Notes under the pieces: model-generated | What the model was told of the DNA's origin: nothing | Database searches by the model: none | What the model saw: the letters and a program-made list of their open reading frames with translations, nothing else | Assembly (NCBI GenBank): GCA_964542665.1 | Contig: CAZIUF010000001.1 | Span: 62,001 to 126,000 of the forward strand | From: JAGOLU01 sp964542665 | Lineage (GTDB): Bacteria; Patescibacteriota; Microgenomatia; UBA1406; GWC2-37-13 | Length of the DNA: 64,000 bases | Direction: 5' to 3' | Position numbers and translations under genes: made by a program | Shown here: positions 26,365 to 33,757 of the stretch, one piece after another | How the letters are laid out: every line of letters starts with the position of its first letter | How positions within the stretch are numbered: position 1 is the stretch's first letter

Positions 26365-27081
26365 ATGAAACTTTCGCAGTTACTTGTTGCCATTTTGGTG
26401 GCATTAGCCGGGTTGGGGTTTACCCCGATCCAAAAGACTATCGCGGCGCCTCTTGGCGCATCTATCAAAGTCATTGTCGAAGATCAGTATGGAAACCCGG
26501 CGCCCGAAGAACGTGTCACTCTAACTGGTTCTCTCGGCAATGTGTACATCGGCACTACAAATGTCGGGTACACCATCGTTGGCGTAATCGCCGATGACTA
26601 CGTCGTTGAAGTGCACGGCGTGACGGGCACTGTACGTGCCGTCGAGAACATCACGCAGACCATTCGCATCAAGGTCACGTATCCCCTCCCAGGGGAAAAA
26701 TGGTTCCAGGCTCGGCATTTCGGCACTAGTCTTGGCTTCTGGTTGCACCAGGACATTCTCTTTTCATATAGGTGGAAGTGTTACCTATATGAAAATGGGG
26801 CTCAGCTAAACATGGACACGTCGTGTGGGACCTACTGGGGACCCATCATGATTGGGTTCAGCATCGGCGAACACAAGGTAATGTTGCATGCGATCACACC
26901 TGATCGCATGAACACTGTGTACATGACACAGACCTTCCAGGTGTATCTTGACCCTGCAACAATTGTCCCAACCAGTACGCCGGTGCCCGTGATGAGCCCA
27001 ACGCCGAACTTCTGGGAGACACCGACGGCGACGCCGTCGATGTTGACCATTCGCGCCTGGCTGCCTTATTCAATAAGGTAG
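26365..27081 (+). CDS. Secreted protein, Pro/Thr stalk and LPYSIR C-terminus, probably acquired
   Basis: 238 residues: signal peptide (LLVAILVALAGLGFTPIQKTIAA), a carboxypeptidase-regulatory-like beta domain (about 30-110, with VIVEDQYGNPAPEERVTLTG), a second beta domain (about 110-200), a Thr/Pro-rich stalk, and a C-terminus MLTIRAWLPYSIR. A short Pro/Thr stalk ending in a LPxxxR tail is familiar from secreted proteins of Chloroflexota, so transfer from there is possible. Codon use is visibly richer in G and C than in the neighbours. It has a real Shine-Dalgarno (GGAAAGAGGA) 4 bases before the ATG and a long leader, both unusual in this window. Confidence 0.7.
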   Translation: MKLSQLLVAILVALAGLGFTPIQKTIAAPLGASIKVIVEDQYGNPAPEERVTLTGSLGNVYIGTTNVGYTIVGVIADDYVVEVHGVTGTVRAVENITQTIRIKVTYPLPGEKWFQARHFGTSLGFWLHQDILFSYRWKCYLYENGAQLNMDTSCGTYWGPIMIGFSIGEHKVMLHAITPDRMNTVYMTQTFQVYLDPATIVPTSTPVPVMSPTPNFWETPTATPSMLTIRAWLPYSIR

Positions 27082-27141
27082 TCACCAAAACTCCCGACTC
27101 AGGAGTCTAAACAATAGGAGGTCCTATCAGGGCGCAATCTA

Positions 27142-27155
27142 TCTATACGGTTGTG
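27142..27155 (-). repeat. Right copy of the 14-bp inverted repeat
   Basis: TCTATACGGTTGTG, complement of 26129-26142. It lies 60 bases after the stop of the secreted-protein gene and directly before a long hairpin. Confidence 0.55.
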
Positions 27156-27196
27156 CTCTGTTTTGTAGATCTGACTATCAGACTTACAAGACAGAG
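27156..27196 (+). other. Long imperfect hairpin after the secreted-protein gene
   Basis: CTCTGT at 27156-27161 pairs with ACAGAG at 27191-27196, TTGTA with TACAA, and TCTGA with TCAGA around a CTA loop. There is no following T-run, so it is a poor terminator. It could be a 3' stabiliser or the end hairpin of a mobile unit. A smaller palindrome (ATAGGAGGTCCTAT, 27112-27125) lies just upstream. Confidence 0.45.
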
Positions 27197-27257
27197 CTAC
27201 ACTTTTCATCTCCCTGGTCAGTCTAACTGCGCCACATGACGTGATATCATATCTTTC

Positions 27258-27629
27258 ATGATACGTCTCCAAGATCGAGCTACTACTCACCGGTTTTTCT
27301 CCTGTCCTCCATGGCCACTCAAACTTTTTACCATATACGTATGGGGTGATGCGCTCGTGATCGCACCTCTCTGGATCGCGATTGTGATAGTGCTGATAAT
27401 TAATCTCAAATTCGGATTGATGGCTATTTGTATATTGTATGCGGTCCGGGGATTGGGCGAGATGATCTATTGGATCCATCAGCAGTTTGGATCACATGCC
27501 TATCGACCACAAGACTTCGGGTTCAAGCATCTTGATAATCACGCCATGTATATCCTCTACCAACTCCTTGCAACGGCCCAGATGATGATGGCTCTCTGCG
27601 CACTCGCATATCTTGTGCTCAATCACTAA
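27258..27629 (+). CDS. Small membrane protein of unknown function
   Basis: 123 residues with three hydrophobic helices (about 28-60 with two turns, 98-120) and a polar loop WIHQQFGSHAYRPQDFGFKH. No family recognised. TATCAT at 27245-27250 is 7 bases before the ATG, so leaderless expression is predicted. It lies 20 bases upstream of tyrS, which has its own -10. Confidence 0.6.
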   Translation: MIRLQDRATTHRFFSCPPWPLKLFTIYVWGDALVIAPLWIAIVIVLIINLKFGLMAICILYAVRGLGEMIYWIHQQFGSHAYRPQDFGFKHLDNHAMYILYQLLATAQMMMALCALAYLVLNH

Positions 27630-27649
27630 CTAATTGCTACAATAGACGC

Positions 27650-28867
27650 ATGCTCGACACAACATTTTTCGCTGATCTCAAAAATCGAGGCATCGCATAC
27701 CAGTACACACCTGATATCGAGAAGCAGCTTGAGAAGCAGACGACCTTTTATCTAGGCATTGATCCCACCGGCGACTCACTCCACATCGGACACTACTTTG
27801 GCATCACGATCCTCAAGCGGGCATATCAAGCTGGTCACAAAATCATCTTACTTGCTGGCGGTGGCACAGCACAGATCGGTGACCCAGGCGGGAAAAATGC
27901 CGAGCGTCCTATCCTCCCTCGTGAGACGATCGAAGCAAATAAAGAAAAGATCAAAAAAGAAATGGCTCAGTTAATCGGGCTTGATCCAAAAGATTTCATC
28001 ATGGTTGATAATGCTGACTGGTTGGGAAGCCTCCATCTTTTGGATTTTCTCCGTGAAGCTGGGAAATATATCGGTCTCTCCAGTATGCTCGATAAAGAAA
28101 CAGTCAAAACTGGTCTGGCCCGTGAGACAGGCATCTCATACGCAGAGTTTTCATATCAACTCCTGCAAGCATATGACTATCTGAAGCTTTTTGAAAAATA
28201 TGATTGTCGTGTTCAAATCGGTGGCTCTGATCAATGGGGCAATATCATCCAAGGTGTCGAGCTCATCCGCAAAGTCACCGGTGAGTCAGCACATGCACTC
28301 AGTAATCCACTCATCGTCGATCCGAAGACAAGTAAAAAGTTTGGCAAATCAGAAAGTGGCGCCGGGATCTGGCTTGATCGTGCAAAAACACATCCGTATC
28401 ATCTGTATCAGTTCCTTTTGAACACCAGTGATGAGCTCGCTCCTCTTCTACTGAGGTTTTACTCGTTCAAACCATATGCAGAAGTCCAGAAAATCGAAAA
28501 AGAATGGGTCAAAGAAACTCGCTCCTTGCAACGAGCACTCGCACACGAGCTCATCACTACCATCCATGGAGGTGAGGATGCTGCAGCAGCCGAGCGGATC
28601 ACGGCACTGCTCTTTGGTGGTAAGGTCGAAGAGTTGACAGAGAAAGACCTCAACTTCATCGCTGGCGCTCTCCCCTCAATGACGATAGATCTAGATGCGA
28701 CACCGGCACTTGAGGACATGGCAGTCAGTATCAAGCTCGTCTCATCCAAGGGTGAGGCGCGTCGTCTCATCACGCAAAATGGCCTCCGCTCATACGAGCT
28801 CCACGGCAAATACATCCTCCTCCAAAAAGGGAAGAGGGAATATGGAGTGATCATAAAAAGAGGATAA
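27650..28867 (+). CDS. tyrS: Tyrosyl-tRNA synthetase
   Basis: 405 residues, class Ia synthetase. HIGH appears as HIGHYFG, the tyrosine pocket as SYAEFSYQLLQAYDY and GGSDQWGNI, and the KMSKS loop as KFGKSESG. An S4-like RNA-binding tail is present (ISIKLVSSKGEARRLITQNGL...). TACAAT at 27638-27643 is 6 bases before the ATG. It charges tRNA-Tyr in translation. Confidence 0.95.
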   Translation: MLDTTFFADLKNRGIAYQYTPDIEKQLEKQTTFYLGIDPTGDSLHIGHYFGITILKRAYQAGHKIILLAGGGTAQIGDPGGKNAERPILPRETIEANKEKIKKEMAQLIGLDPKDFIMVDNADWLGSLHLLDFLREAGKYIGLSSMLDKETVKTGLARETGISYAEFSYQLLQAYDYLKLFEKYDCRVQIGGSDQWGNIIQGVELIRKVTGESAHALSNPLIVDPKTSKKFGKSESGAGIWLDRAKTHPYHLYQFLLNTSDELAPLLLRFYSFKPYAEVQKIEKEWVKETRSLQRALAHELITTIHGGEDAAAAERITALLFGGKVEELTEKDLNFIAGALPSMTIDLDATPALEDMAVSIKLVSSKGEARRLITQNGLRSYELHGKYILLQKGKREYGVIIKRG

Positions 28868-28939
28868 TCATCTCAAGTAAATATCGCAGATCGCGTTGTT
28901 TTGACCTGCTAAGGACTGATTATTTTGCTACAAAAGGTG

Positions 28940-28945
28940 TATAAT
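28940..28945 (+). promoter_or_regulatory. -10 box of ssrA
   Basis: TATAAT at 28940-28945, preceded by TG one base upstream (extended -10), about 15 bases before the mature 5' end of tmRNA. No good -35 is seen. Confidence 0.5.
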
Positions 28946-28960
28946 ATAGGTGTTCCTATT

Positions 28961-29395
28961 GGGGATGACATGCTTCGACGGGAAGTACTTTTACAGGCTG
29001 GCACAAGCGCATCTATGCGACAAATAGAAAAACTTAATTGCTAACTCATTTGAGACTGCAATTGCAGATTTGAAAGCTTTCGCTCGCGAAGCTGTTGAGG
29101 GCTCAATCGCCCAAAAACAGTCAGCATACCTCTTTGCATAAAAGAAGTACTGAAACCTTTCTGTTGTCTGACTATCTGATCATTTCTTTCTTTCGTTCTA
29201 TGATCATGATGGATAACCAACGAAGGATGCTGATGGATGAGGAATATACTCGATAATCCATCTCAAGATAGTGAGTGTCCATGGGGATTAGGCGCGAAGA
29301 TATGCCTTGCTCCGTGGTATCAAATATCTTCTCATCTTGTGCAAAACGGCTTATAAGGTATTTTTCGGACCCGGGTTCAAATCCCGGCATCTCCA
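28961..29395 (+). ncRNA. ssrA: tmRNA (ssrA)
   Basis: The 5' end GGGGATGACATGCTTCGACGGG is the tRNA-like half of tmRNA, and the 3' end (T-arm TTCAAAT with CCGGG/CCCGG, then CATCTCC) pairs with it in a 7-bp acceptor stem. CCA is not encoded. The best tag frame starts GCT AAC at 29040 (after AACTTAATT) and runs 33 codons to TAA at 29139-29141. It begins ANSFETAIADLKAF and ends SAYLFA. It is much longer than the usual 8-15 residues and ends in FA rather than LAA. Rescue partner SmpB is encoded next door on the other strand. Confidence 0.92.
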
Positions 29396-29401
29396 CACTT
29401 C

Positions 29402-29430
29402 GCTCTCTACCTCCCGTAGAGAGCTTTTTT
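29402..29430 (+). terminator. Terminator shared by ssrA and smpB
   Basis: A 9-bp perfect stem GCTCTCTAC/GTAGAGAGC (29402-29410, 29416-29424), loop CTCCC, then six T's. On the other strand an A-run precedes it, so it can work for both convergent genes. Confidence 0.88.
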
Positions 29431-29875
29431 ATGACTTCATCGCCTCTTTCAGCATCTTGCGCTGCTCAAGACGGACATCGCGATCTTTGACTAACTTCTT
29501 CTTTTCAATATCTTTACGTCCACGAACGAGCGCTACTTCTAGTTTCAATAACTGTCCTTTTGTGTAGCAAGATTTTGGGGCGATCGTTAGATTGCCTTTT
29601 TTCATCTTTGTCTCGAGACGCAGAATCTGATGTTTGTGAAGGAGGAGTTTGCGACTGCGTGTCGGATCATACCCTGCAGGAAAGCTAAAGGTGTATCGAG
29701 GGATATTGGCATTGATGAGGTACACACCATCATTCAAGATTTTGACGAACGCATGCTCGAGCTTGAGTGCGCCGGCTTTGATCTGTTTGACTTCGCCTCC
29801 CAGGAGGGACATGCCCGCTTCAAAGGACTCGATTTCTTCATAGTCGCGAAAAAAGTCTTTATTGATGATTTTCAT
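29429..29875 (-). CDS. smpB: SsrA-binding protein SmpB
   Basis: 148 residues, normal length. Seen: YEEIESFEAGMSLLGGEVKQIKAG (OB-fold core), LEHAFVKI, RSRKLLLHKHQI, and a basic tail KKKLVKDRDVRLEQRKM that enters the ribosomal A site. It brings tmRNA to stalled ribosomes. TATAAT on this strand (about 29899-29904) lies some 25 bases upstream, so it has a short leader, unlike most genes here. Confidence 0.95.
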   Translation of the reverse strand: MKIINKDFFRDYEEIESFEAGMSLLGGEVKQIKAGALKLEHAFVKILNDGVYLINANIPRYTFSFPAGYDPTRSRKLLLHKHQILRLETKMKKGNLTIAPKSCYTKGQLLKLEVALVRGRKDIEKKKLVKDRDVRLEQRKMLKEAMKS

Positions 29876-29961
29876 ATATACCGTCCTATCAACCTATAGA
29901 TTATACCGTATCGCAGAATATCGGTGAAAGTGTGTGGAAGCAGCAAAATTGACGCACTAGC

Positions 29962-31010
29962 TTAAGCACCAGCAGGTCCACCAGCTTGGTTAGATCTTTG
30001 CAGCTCAGCTTGAGCTTTATGATTTAAATTGTCTGCTGACTCTAAAGCAATCCCAAGAATGGCGGTGAGTGATATTTGGGCGAATATAAACTTCTTAAGA
30101 TAACCTTTGCCCGCTTCTGTAGCATCAAACTTTTTCACTTCTTCCATGATCACCTCTTTTGATCGTGTTCCTGGCTTTTCATTTTTCTGTTTATTTGGCG
30201 CGAGTAGGTACTCTGTTGCATCCTTAAATGCTTGTCCGAGGGTGTTTTGTTTTTCCGCGTTATCTTTCTTCTCGGGTTTTGCTTCTGGAGTTGCTGCTGC
30301 TGGCGCAGTCTCACCTGCTGCTGGGGCTCCACTGGGGGCACCCGCTGCGTCTGCAGTCTTGTCNNNNNNNNNNGTTTCTTTTTGGCATCAAGAGCTGCAT
30401 CTACACCGTCTTTATAATTCTTAAGCCAGACCTGATATTCTTGGGGTTTTGTTTTCGGATCGGGTGCGGGTCCAAGCCCTTCTACAACAGTCGCTTTGAG
30501 TGCCTTGTCCTCTATCTCTCCTTGTCGTTTTGCCATCGCCTCATGCATCTCGACAGCTTGCATGACGTCCTTTGGCCAAACACCATTTGCATCAAGCTCA
30601 ACAGGTTTTCCGTCCTTTGCCATATCTTTTAAGATATCCGCTCGGACACTATCAGCAGCTTCAGACAAACATTTGTCTGCTGTTTCTTTAGCTTGCTTTT
30701 TTTCACCAGCCTCGGTCTTATCAAACTCGTCTTTTGTCAATAATCCATTCGATTTATCTATTAACGTAGCATCCTCTGCACTTGGCCCTCCTACTGGCAC
30801 TGTACCAATCTCCTTCTGTAATTCTTTAGGAGTGTCATCGCCTGCAGCTAAGCCCTCAAGAGCACTTTTTGGATCTGTGGATGCTTGTTCAGTAATCTTA
30901 GCGGCAAAATCAGCAGCAAAAGCTGTAGGTTCTTCTGGACCGGCTTTCCCCAATGACTCTGCTAAATGAGCAGCTTCTGCTAGTAGAGATGGTTGCGAAG
31001 TTTCAGCCAT
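29962..31010 (-). CDS. Membrane-associated protein spanning the assembly gap (frame broken by N's)
   Basis: The N-terminal part (31010 to 30374) is a soluble, acidic, Ala-rich helical protein with LAEAAHLAESLGKAG and a long central domain. The part below the gap makes sense only in the frame of the small ORF that ends at 29962: an Ala/Pro/Gly-rich linker (starting DKTADAAGAPSGAP), then LGQAFKDATEYLLAP, TEAGKGYLKKF and a short hydrophobic helix. In the frame kept by the 10 N's the linker becomes Arg/Gln noise with a premature stop at 30150. The true gap length must therefore be 2 modulo 3. No domain is recognised. Confidence 0.75.
30364..30373. other. Assembly gap (10 N)
   Basis: Ten N's at 30364-30373 lie inside the Ala/Pro-rich coding linker of the preceding feature. 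The unit length of 10 is a placeholder. The low-complexity linker probably caused the break. Confidence 0.98.
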
Positions 31011-31333
31011 TAGTTTTTTTGAGCAACTGATAAGGCTTGGTCGATGTTCCCCGCATGGAGGTGTTTACTCATCTCCTCGACTACGGATTGTGTTTTGGTT
31101 TCTTCATACTCAGAAGCAAGTTGATCGACGACGGGTTGAAAGTTTGGGAAGTGTTGAGTCAAGAGACGCATCTTGGTCAGAAGATCATCCCATGAGGTAA
31201 ATGGCTCAACAGCAAGCATGGCCTTGGCCATATACTGTGCATGTACCTTGGTGAGGGTGCCCTGCCGGATACCTTTGGCTATCTGCCTGAGGTAGAGTTG
31301 TTCTGCTTTCGTTTGGATAGGCAATATGTCCAT
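31010..31333 (-). CDS. Small helical protein of unknown function, coupled to the gap gene
   Basis: About 107 residues from MDILPIQTKAEQLY. All-alpha, polar, with no membrane segment. No family recognised. Its stop overlaps the next start in TAATG at 31010, so the two proteins are probably made together. The open frame extends upstream to 31516 but reads through the divergent MFS promoter region, so the ATG at 31333 (or 31351) is preferred. Confidence 0.6.
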   Translation of the reverse strand: MDILPIQTKAEQLYLRQIAKGIRQGTLTKVHAQYMAKAMLAVEPFTSWDDLLTKMRLLTQHFPNFQPVVDQLASEYEETKTQSVVEEMSKHLHAGNIDQALSVAQKN

Positions 31334-31445
31334 GGTAGTTAAATCTATCATATCGGGCACGCACAAAGCAAATGGCCTGGGTACACTGCAAACAGAGGTC
31401 AAAATATAGGTAATCGATGATTTGTAGGGTATACTCTTGGTTTGT

Positions 31446-32720
31446 ATGCGTAGTAACCCGCTCTTAGTCGTTTTTCTCACCATATTTCTCGATATGCTCG
31501 GGTTTGGGATACTCATCCCGATTATCCCTCAGCTCTTTTCAAATCCTGACAGTAAATACTTTCTGCTCAATGACTATGGCCTGACACTCAGACAGGGTGC
31601 ATATCTTGTCGGTCTTCTGACCGCTGCCTACCCGATAGCTCAGTTTTTTGCGACGCCTATCTTGGGTCAACTTTCCGATAAATATGGTCGCCGACCTATC
31701 CTCCTCATCTCGCTGGCGGGGACATGTATCTCATATATTTTGTTTGCTTACGGTCTCCATATCCATAGCCTCTGGCTGCTATTCGCATCGCGCATGTTCG
31801 ATGGTGTCACTGGAGGCAATATTGCAGTCGCCCAAGCGGTCATCGCTGATGTGTCGACACCAGAAAATAGATCCAAGAACTTTGGACTCGTTGGGGCGGC
31901 TTTCGCGCTCGGCTTTATCCTCGGGCCCATGATTGGTGGGCTGCTCTCATCGGGCAATCTCAGTCGTCACCTCGATGTGACGACACCCTTCTATTTTGCG
32001 GCTTTTCTCAGTCTCATCAATGTTATATCTGTCAAGTTTCAGCTACCTGAGACGCACAAACATATCAATCATAAAATCAGACTCACTCTGGGTATGTCGG
32101 TGCACAATATCGCGAAAGTTTTCACGCTCAAGTCAGCGACACCGCTTTTCATCACCGCACTTTTGTTTCAGGGAGGGTTTACTTTTTATACTTCTTTTGC
32201 TGGGGTGTATCTGACTCAATATTTTAAGTTCACTGAAAGTACGATTGGATTCTTCTTTGCATATGTTGGCATGTGGATCATCATCACTCAAGGATTTATT
32301 TTGCGCAAAATCCCGATTAAGATCCCTGAGCATCGGATCGTGCGCGCATCGATATTTATGGTTGCGATAGCCCTCGCTATCTATCCCCTAGCCCATACTC
32401 GCTGGATGCTCTACCTGATCGTGCCCTTTTATGCGATCCCCTTTAGTCTCGCCTCGCCGAAGATCACTGGTCTTATCAGTAAGTCGGTTGGTCCAGAGCG
32501 ACAAGGAGAAATACTGGGGGTGGGATCATCTATACAGGCTGTCGCGCAAGGTATCCCCCCACTCATCGCAGGTGCAGTTGCAGCAAGCTTCAACCCGACA
32601 GCAAGTATCATCACTGCATCGGCACTCATATTCGCAGCAGGGGTCTATTTCTTATTCGCCTACCATCCACATCAGGTAGTACACAATGCTACAACCCCAG
32701 TAACTGGCGGAATGCACTAA
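31446..32720 (+). CDS. MFS exporter, TetA/DHA1 type
   Basis: 424 residues with 12 helices. The loop 2-3 motif GQLSDKYGRRPILL (motif A) and the helix 5 motif LGFILGPMIGGLL (motif C of antiporters) are clear, so this is a proton-driven drug or metabolite exporter. Substrate unknown. TATACT at 31430-31435 lies 10 bases before the ATG. The 3' end overlaps the convergent Nudix gene by 32 bases. Confidence 0.9.
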   Translation: MRSNPLLVVFLTIFLDMLGFGILIPIIPQLFSNPDSKYFLLNDYGLTLRQGAYLVGLLTAAYPIAQFFATPILGQLSDKYGRRPILLISLAGTCISYILFAYGLHIHSLWLLFASRMFDGVTGGNIAVAQAVIADVSTPENRSKNFGLVGAAFALGFILGPMIGGLLSSGNLSRHLDVTTPFYFAAFLSLINVISVKFQLPETHKHINHKIRLTLGMSVHNIAKVFTLKSATPLFITALLFQGGFTFYTSFAGVYLTQYFKFTESTIGFFFAYVGMWIIITQGFILRKIPIKIPEHRIVRASIFMVAIALAIYPLAHTRWMLYLIVPFYAIPFSLASPKITGLISKSVGPERQGEILGVGSSIQAVAQGIPPLIAGAVAASFNPTASIITASALIFAAGVYFLFAYHPHQVVHNATTPVTGGMH

Positions 32721-33249
32721 GCTGATCGGGGTGAAGACGGACTTGCATGATATATCTGCCGAGTATCCAATCACGGAAATCGTCTGACTCAGTCAGTGTG
32801 AGGAACTGATCAAAGTCCACAAGCTCAATACTGATTTTTTCTCCGGCGTCGAGATTTTGTTTAGTTATTTGTTTGCAACCACGCGCAATGAAATAGTGTA
32901 TATCGCATTTGATTTTTTCGTTGGGACTCGACACTTTCCATAGATGCCAATCTTCGCTTGTATATCCTGTTTCTTCGAGCAGTTCGCGCTTTGCTCCACC
33001 AAGCGCATCCTCATCAGGCTCGAGACGACCAGCTGGAGTCGAGATCAGTCCGTGATTGTTCGGCTGATCTTGATGCTCGATGATGATCTTTTTATCAGCA
33101 GTCACCGCAATGATGATGGCAATATCGGGCCGCGAGACTCTCTCAAATATTGCCTTTGATCCATCAAACATCTCCTGTTCCCATTGATATACATCAAAAA
33201 TCTGACCGTTAAAAACCTTCTTAGCGTGTGATGGGATGGGATTTCTCAC
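32689..33249 (-). CDS. Nudix hydrolase, ADP-ribose pyrophosphatase-like
   Basis: 186 residues. Nudix box from GRLEPDEDALGG to RELLEETGY, preceded by ISTPAGR, as in ADP-sugar pyrophosphatases (GXXEXGE style with a proline-glycine before it). It may clear ADP-ribose. It starts with GTG, 4 bases after the FKBP stop, so the two form an operon. Confidence 0.88.
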   Translation of the reverse strand: MRNPIPSHAKKVFNGQIFDVYQWEQEMFDGSKAIFERVSRPDIAIIIAVTADKKIIIEHQDQPNNHGLISTPAGRLEPDEDALGGAKRELLEETGYTSEDWHLWKVSSPNEKIKCDIHYFIARGCKQITKQNLDAGEKISIELVDFDQFLTLTESDDFRDWILGRYIMQVRLHPDQLSAFRQLLGL

Positions 33250-33253
33250 AGGT

Positions 33254-33730
33254 TTATTCTACTTTTTCTAATGTCACTTCAAAGATCAGTGTTGAGTTGG
33301 CGGGTATTTTACCCCCACCTGCTGGCTGGCTGCCATATCCAAGCTCAGGAGGGATGGTGATTGTACGAGTACCACCAACCTTCATACCCTGTACTCCATA
33401 ATCAAATCCTGGGATCATCTGACCTGCGCCAACAGTGAAGATGAGTGGCTCGTTATTGCGACTCGCCGAAGAATCAAACTCAGTCCCATCACTCAAAGTA
33501 CCACGATATTGGACAGATACGGTTTTTCCTTGGACTGCTTCTTCGCCTTGTCCTATCAGTGTATCTACCGTTTTCACTTTCGAAGTATCAGGATTTGTAG
33601 ATGGAGTTTCAGTGGGCTGAGTGATAACGTCTGGGATTTTGACAAAAGGTTTATCTCGTCGTGGTTGCATAAATACATATGCGATGGCTGCAATGACGAT
33701 AAGCGTGAGAAGGATGATAAGTTTGTTCAT
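33254..33730 (-). CDS. Membrane-anchored FKBP-type peptidyl-prolyl isomerase
   Basis: 158 residues: N-terminal anchor (LIILLTLIVIAAIAYVF), Pro/Thr linker, FKBP domain about 55-157 with VQYRGTLSDGTEFDSS, MIPGFDYGVQGMKVGGTR and LGYGS. It catalyses proline isomerisation of extracytoplasmic proteins. Upstream gene of a two-gene operon with the Nudix. Confidence 0.93.
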   Translation of the reverse strand: MNKLIILLTLIVIAAIAYVFMQPRRDKPFVKIPDVITQPTETPSTNPDTSKVKTVDTLIGQGEEAVQGKTVSVQYRGTLSDGTEFDSSASRNNEPLIFTVGAGQMIPGFDYGVQGMKVGGTRTITIPPELGYGSQPAGGGKIPANSTLIFEVTLEKVE

Positions 33731-33757
33731 GGAATGAAAATATTTATAATTTGATAT

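Noticed and set aside
30150..30363. Gln/Arg-rich C-terminus of the 31010 ORF below the N gap
   Set aside because: It is out of frame because of the placeholder gap length; the other frame has a natural Ala/Pro linker and continues to 29962.
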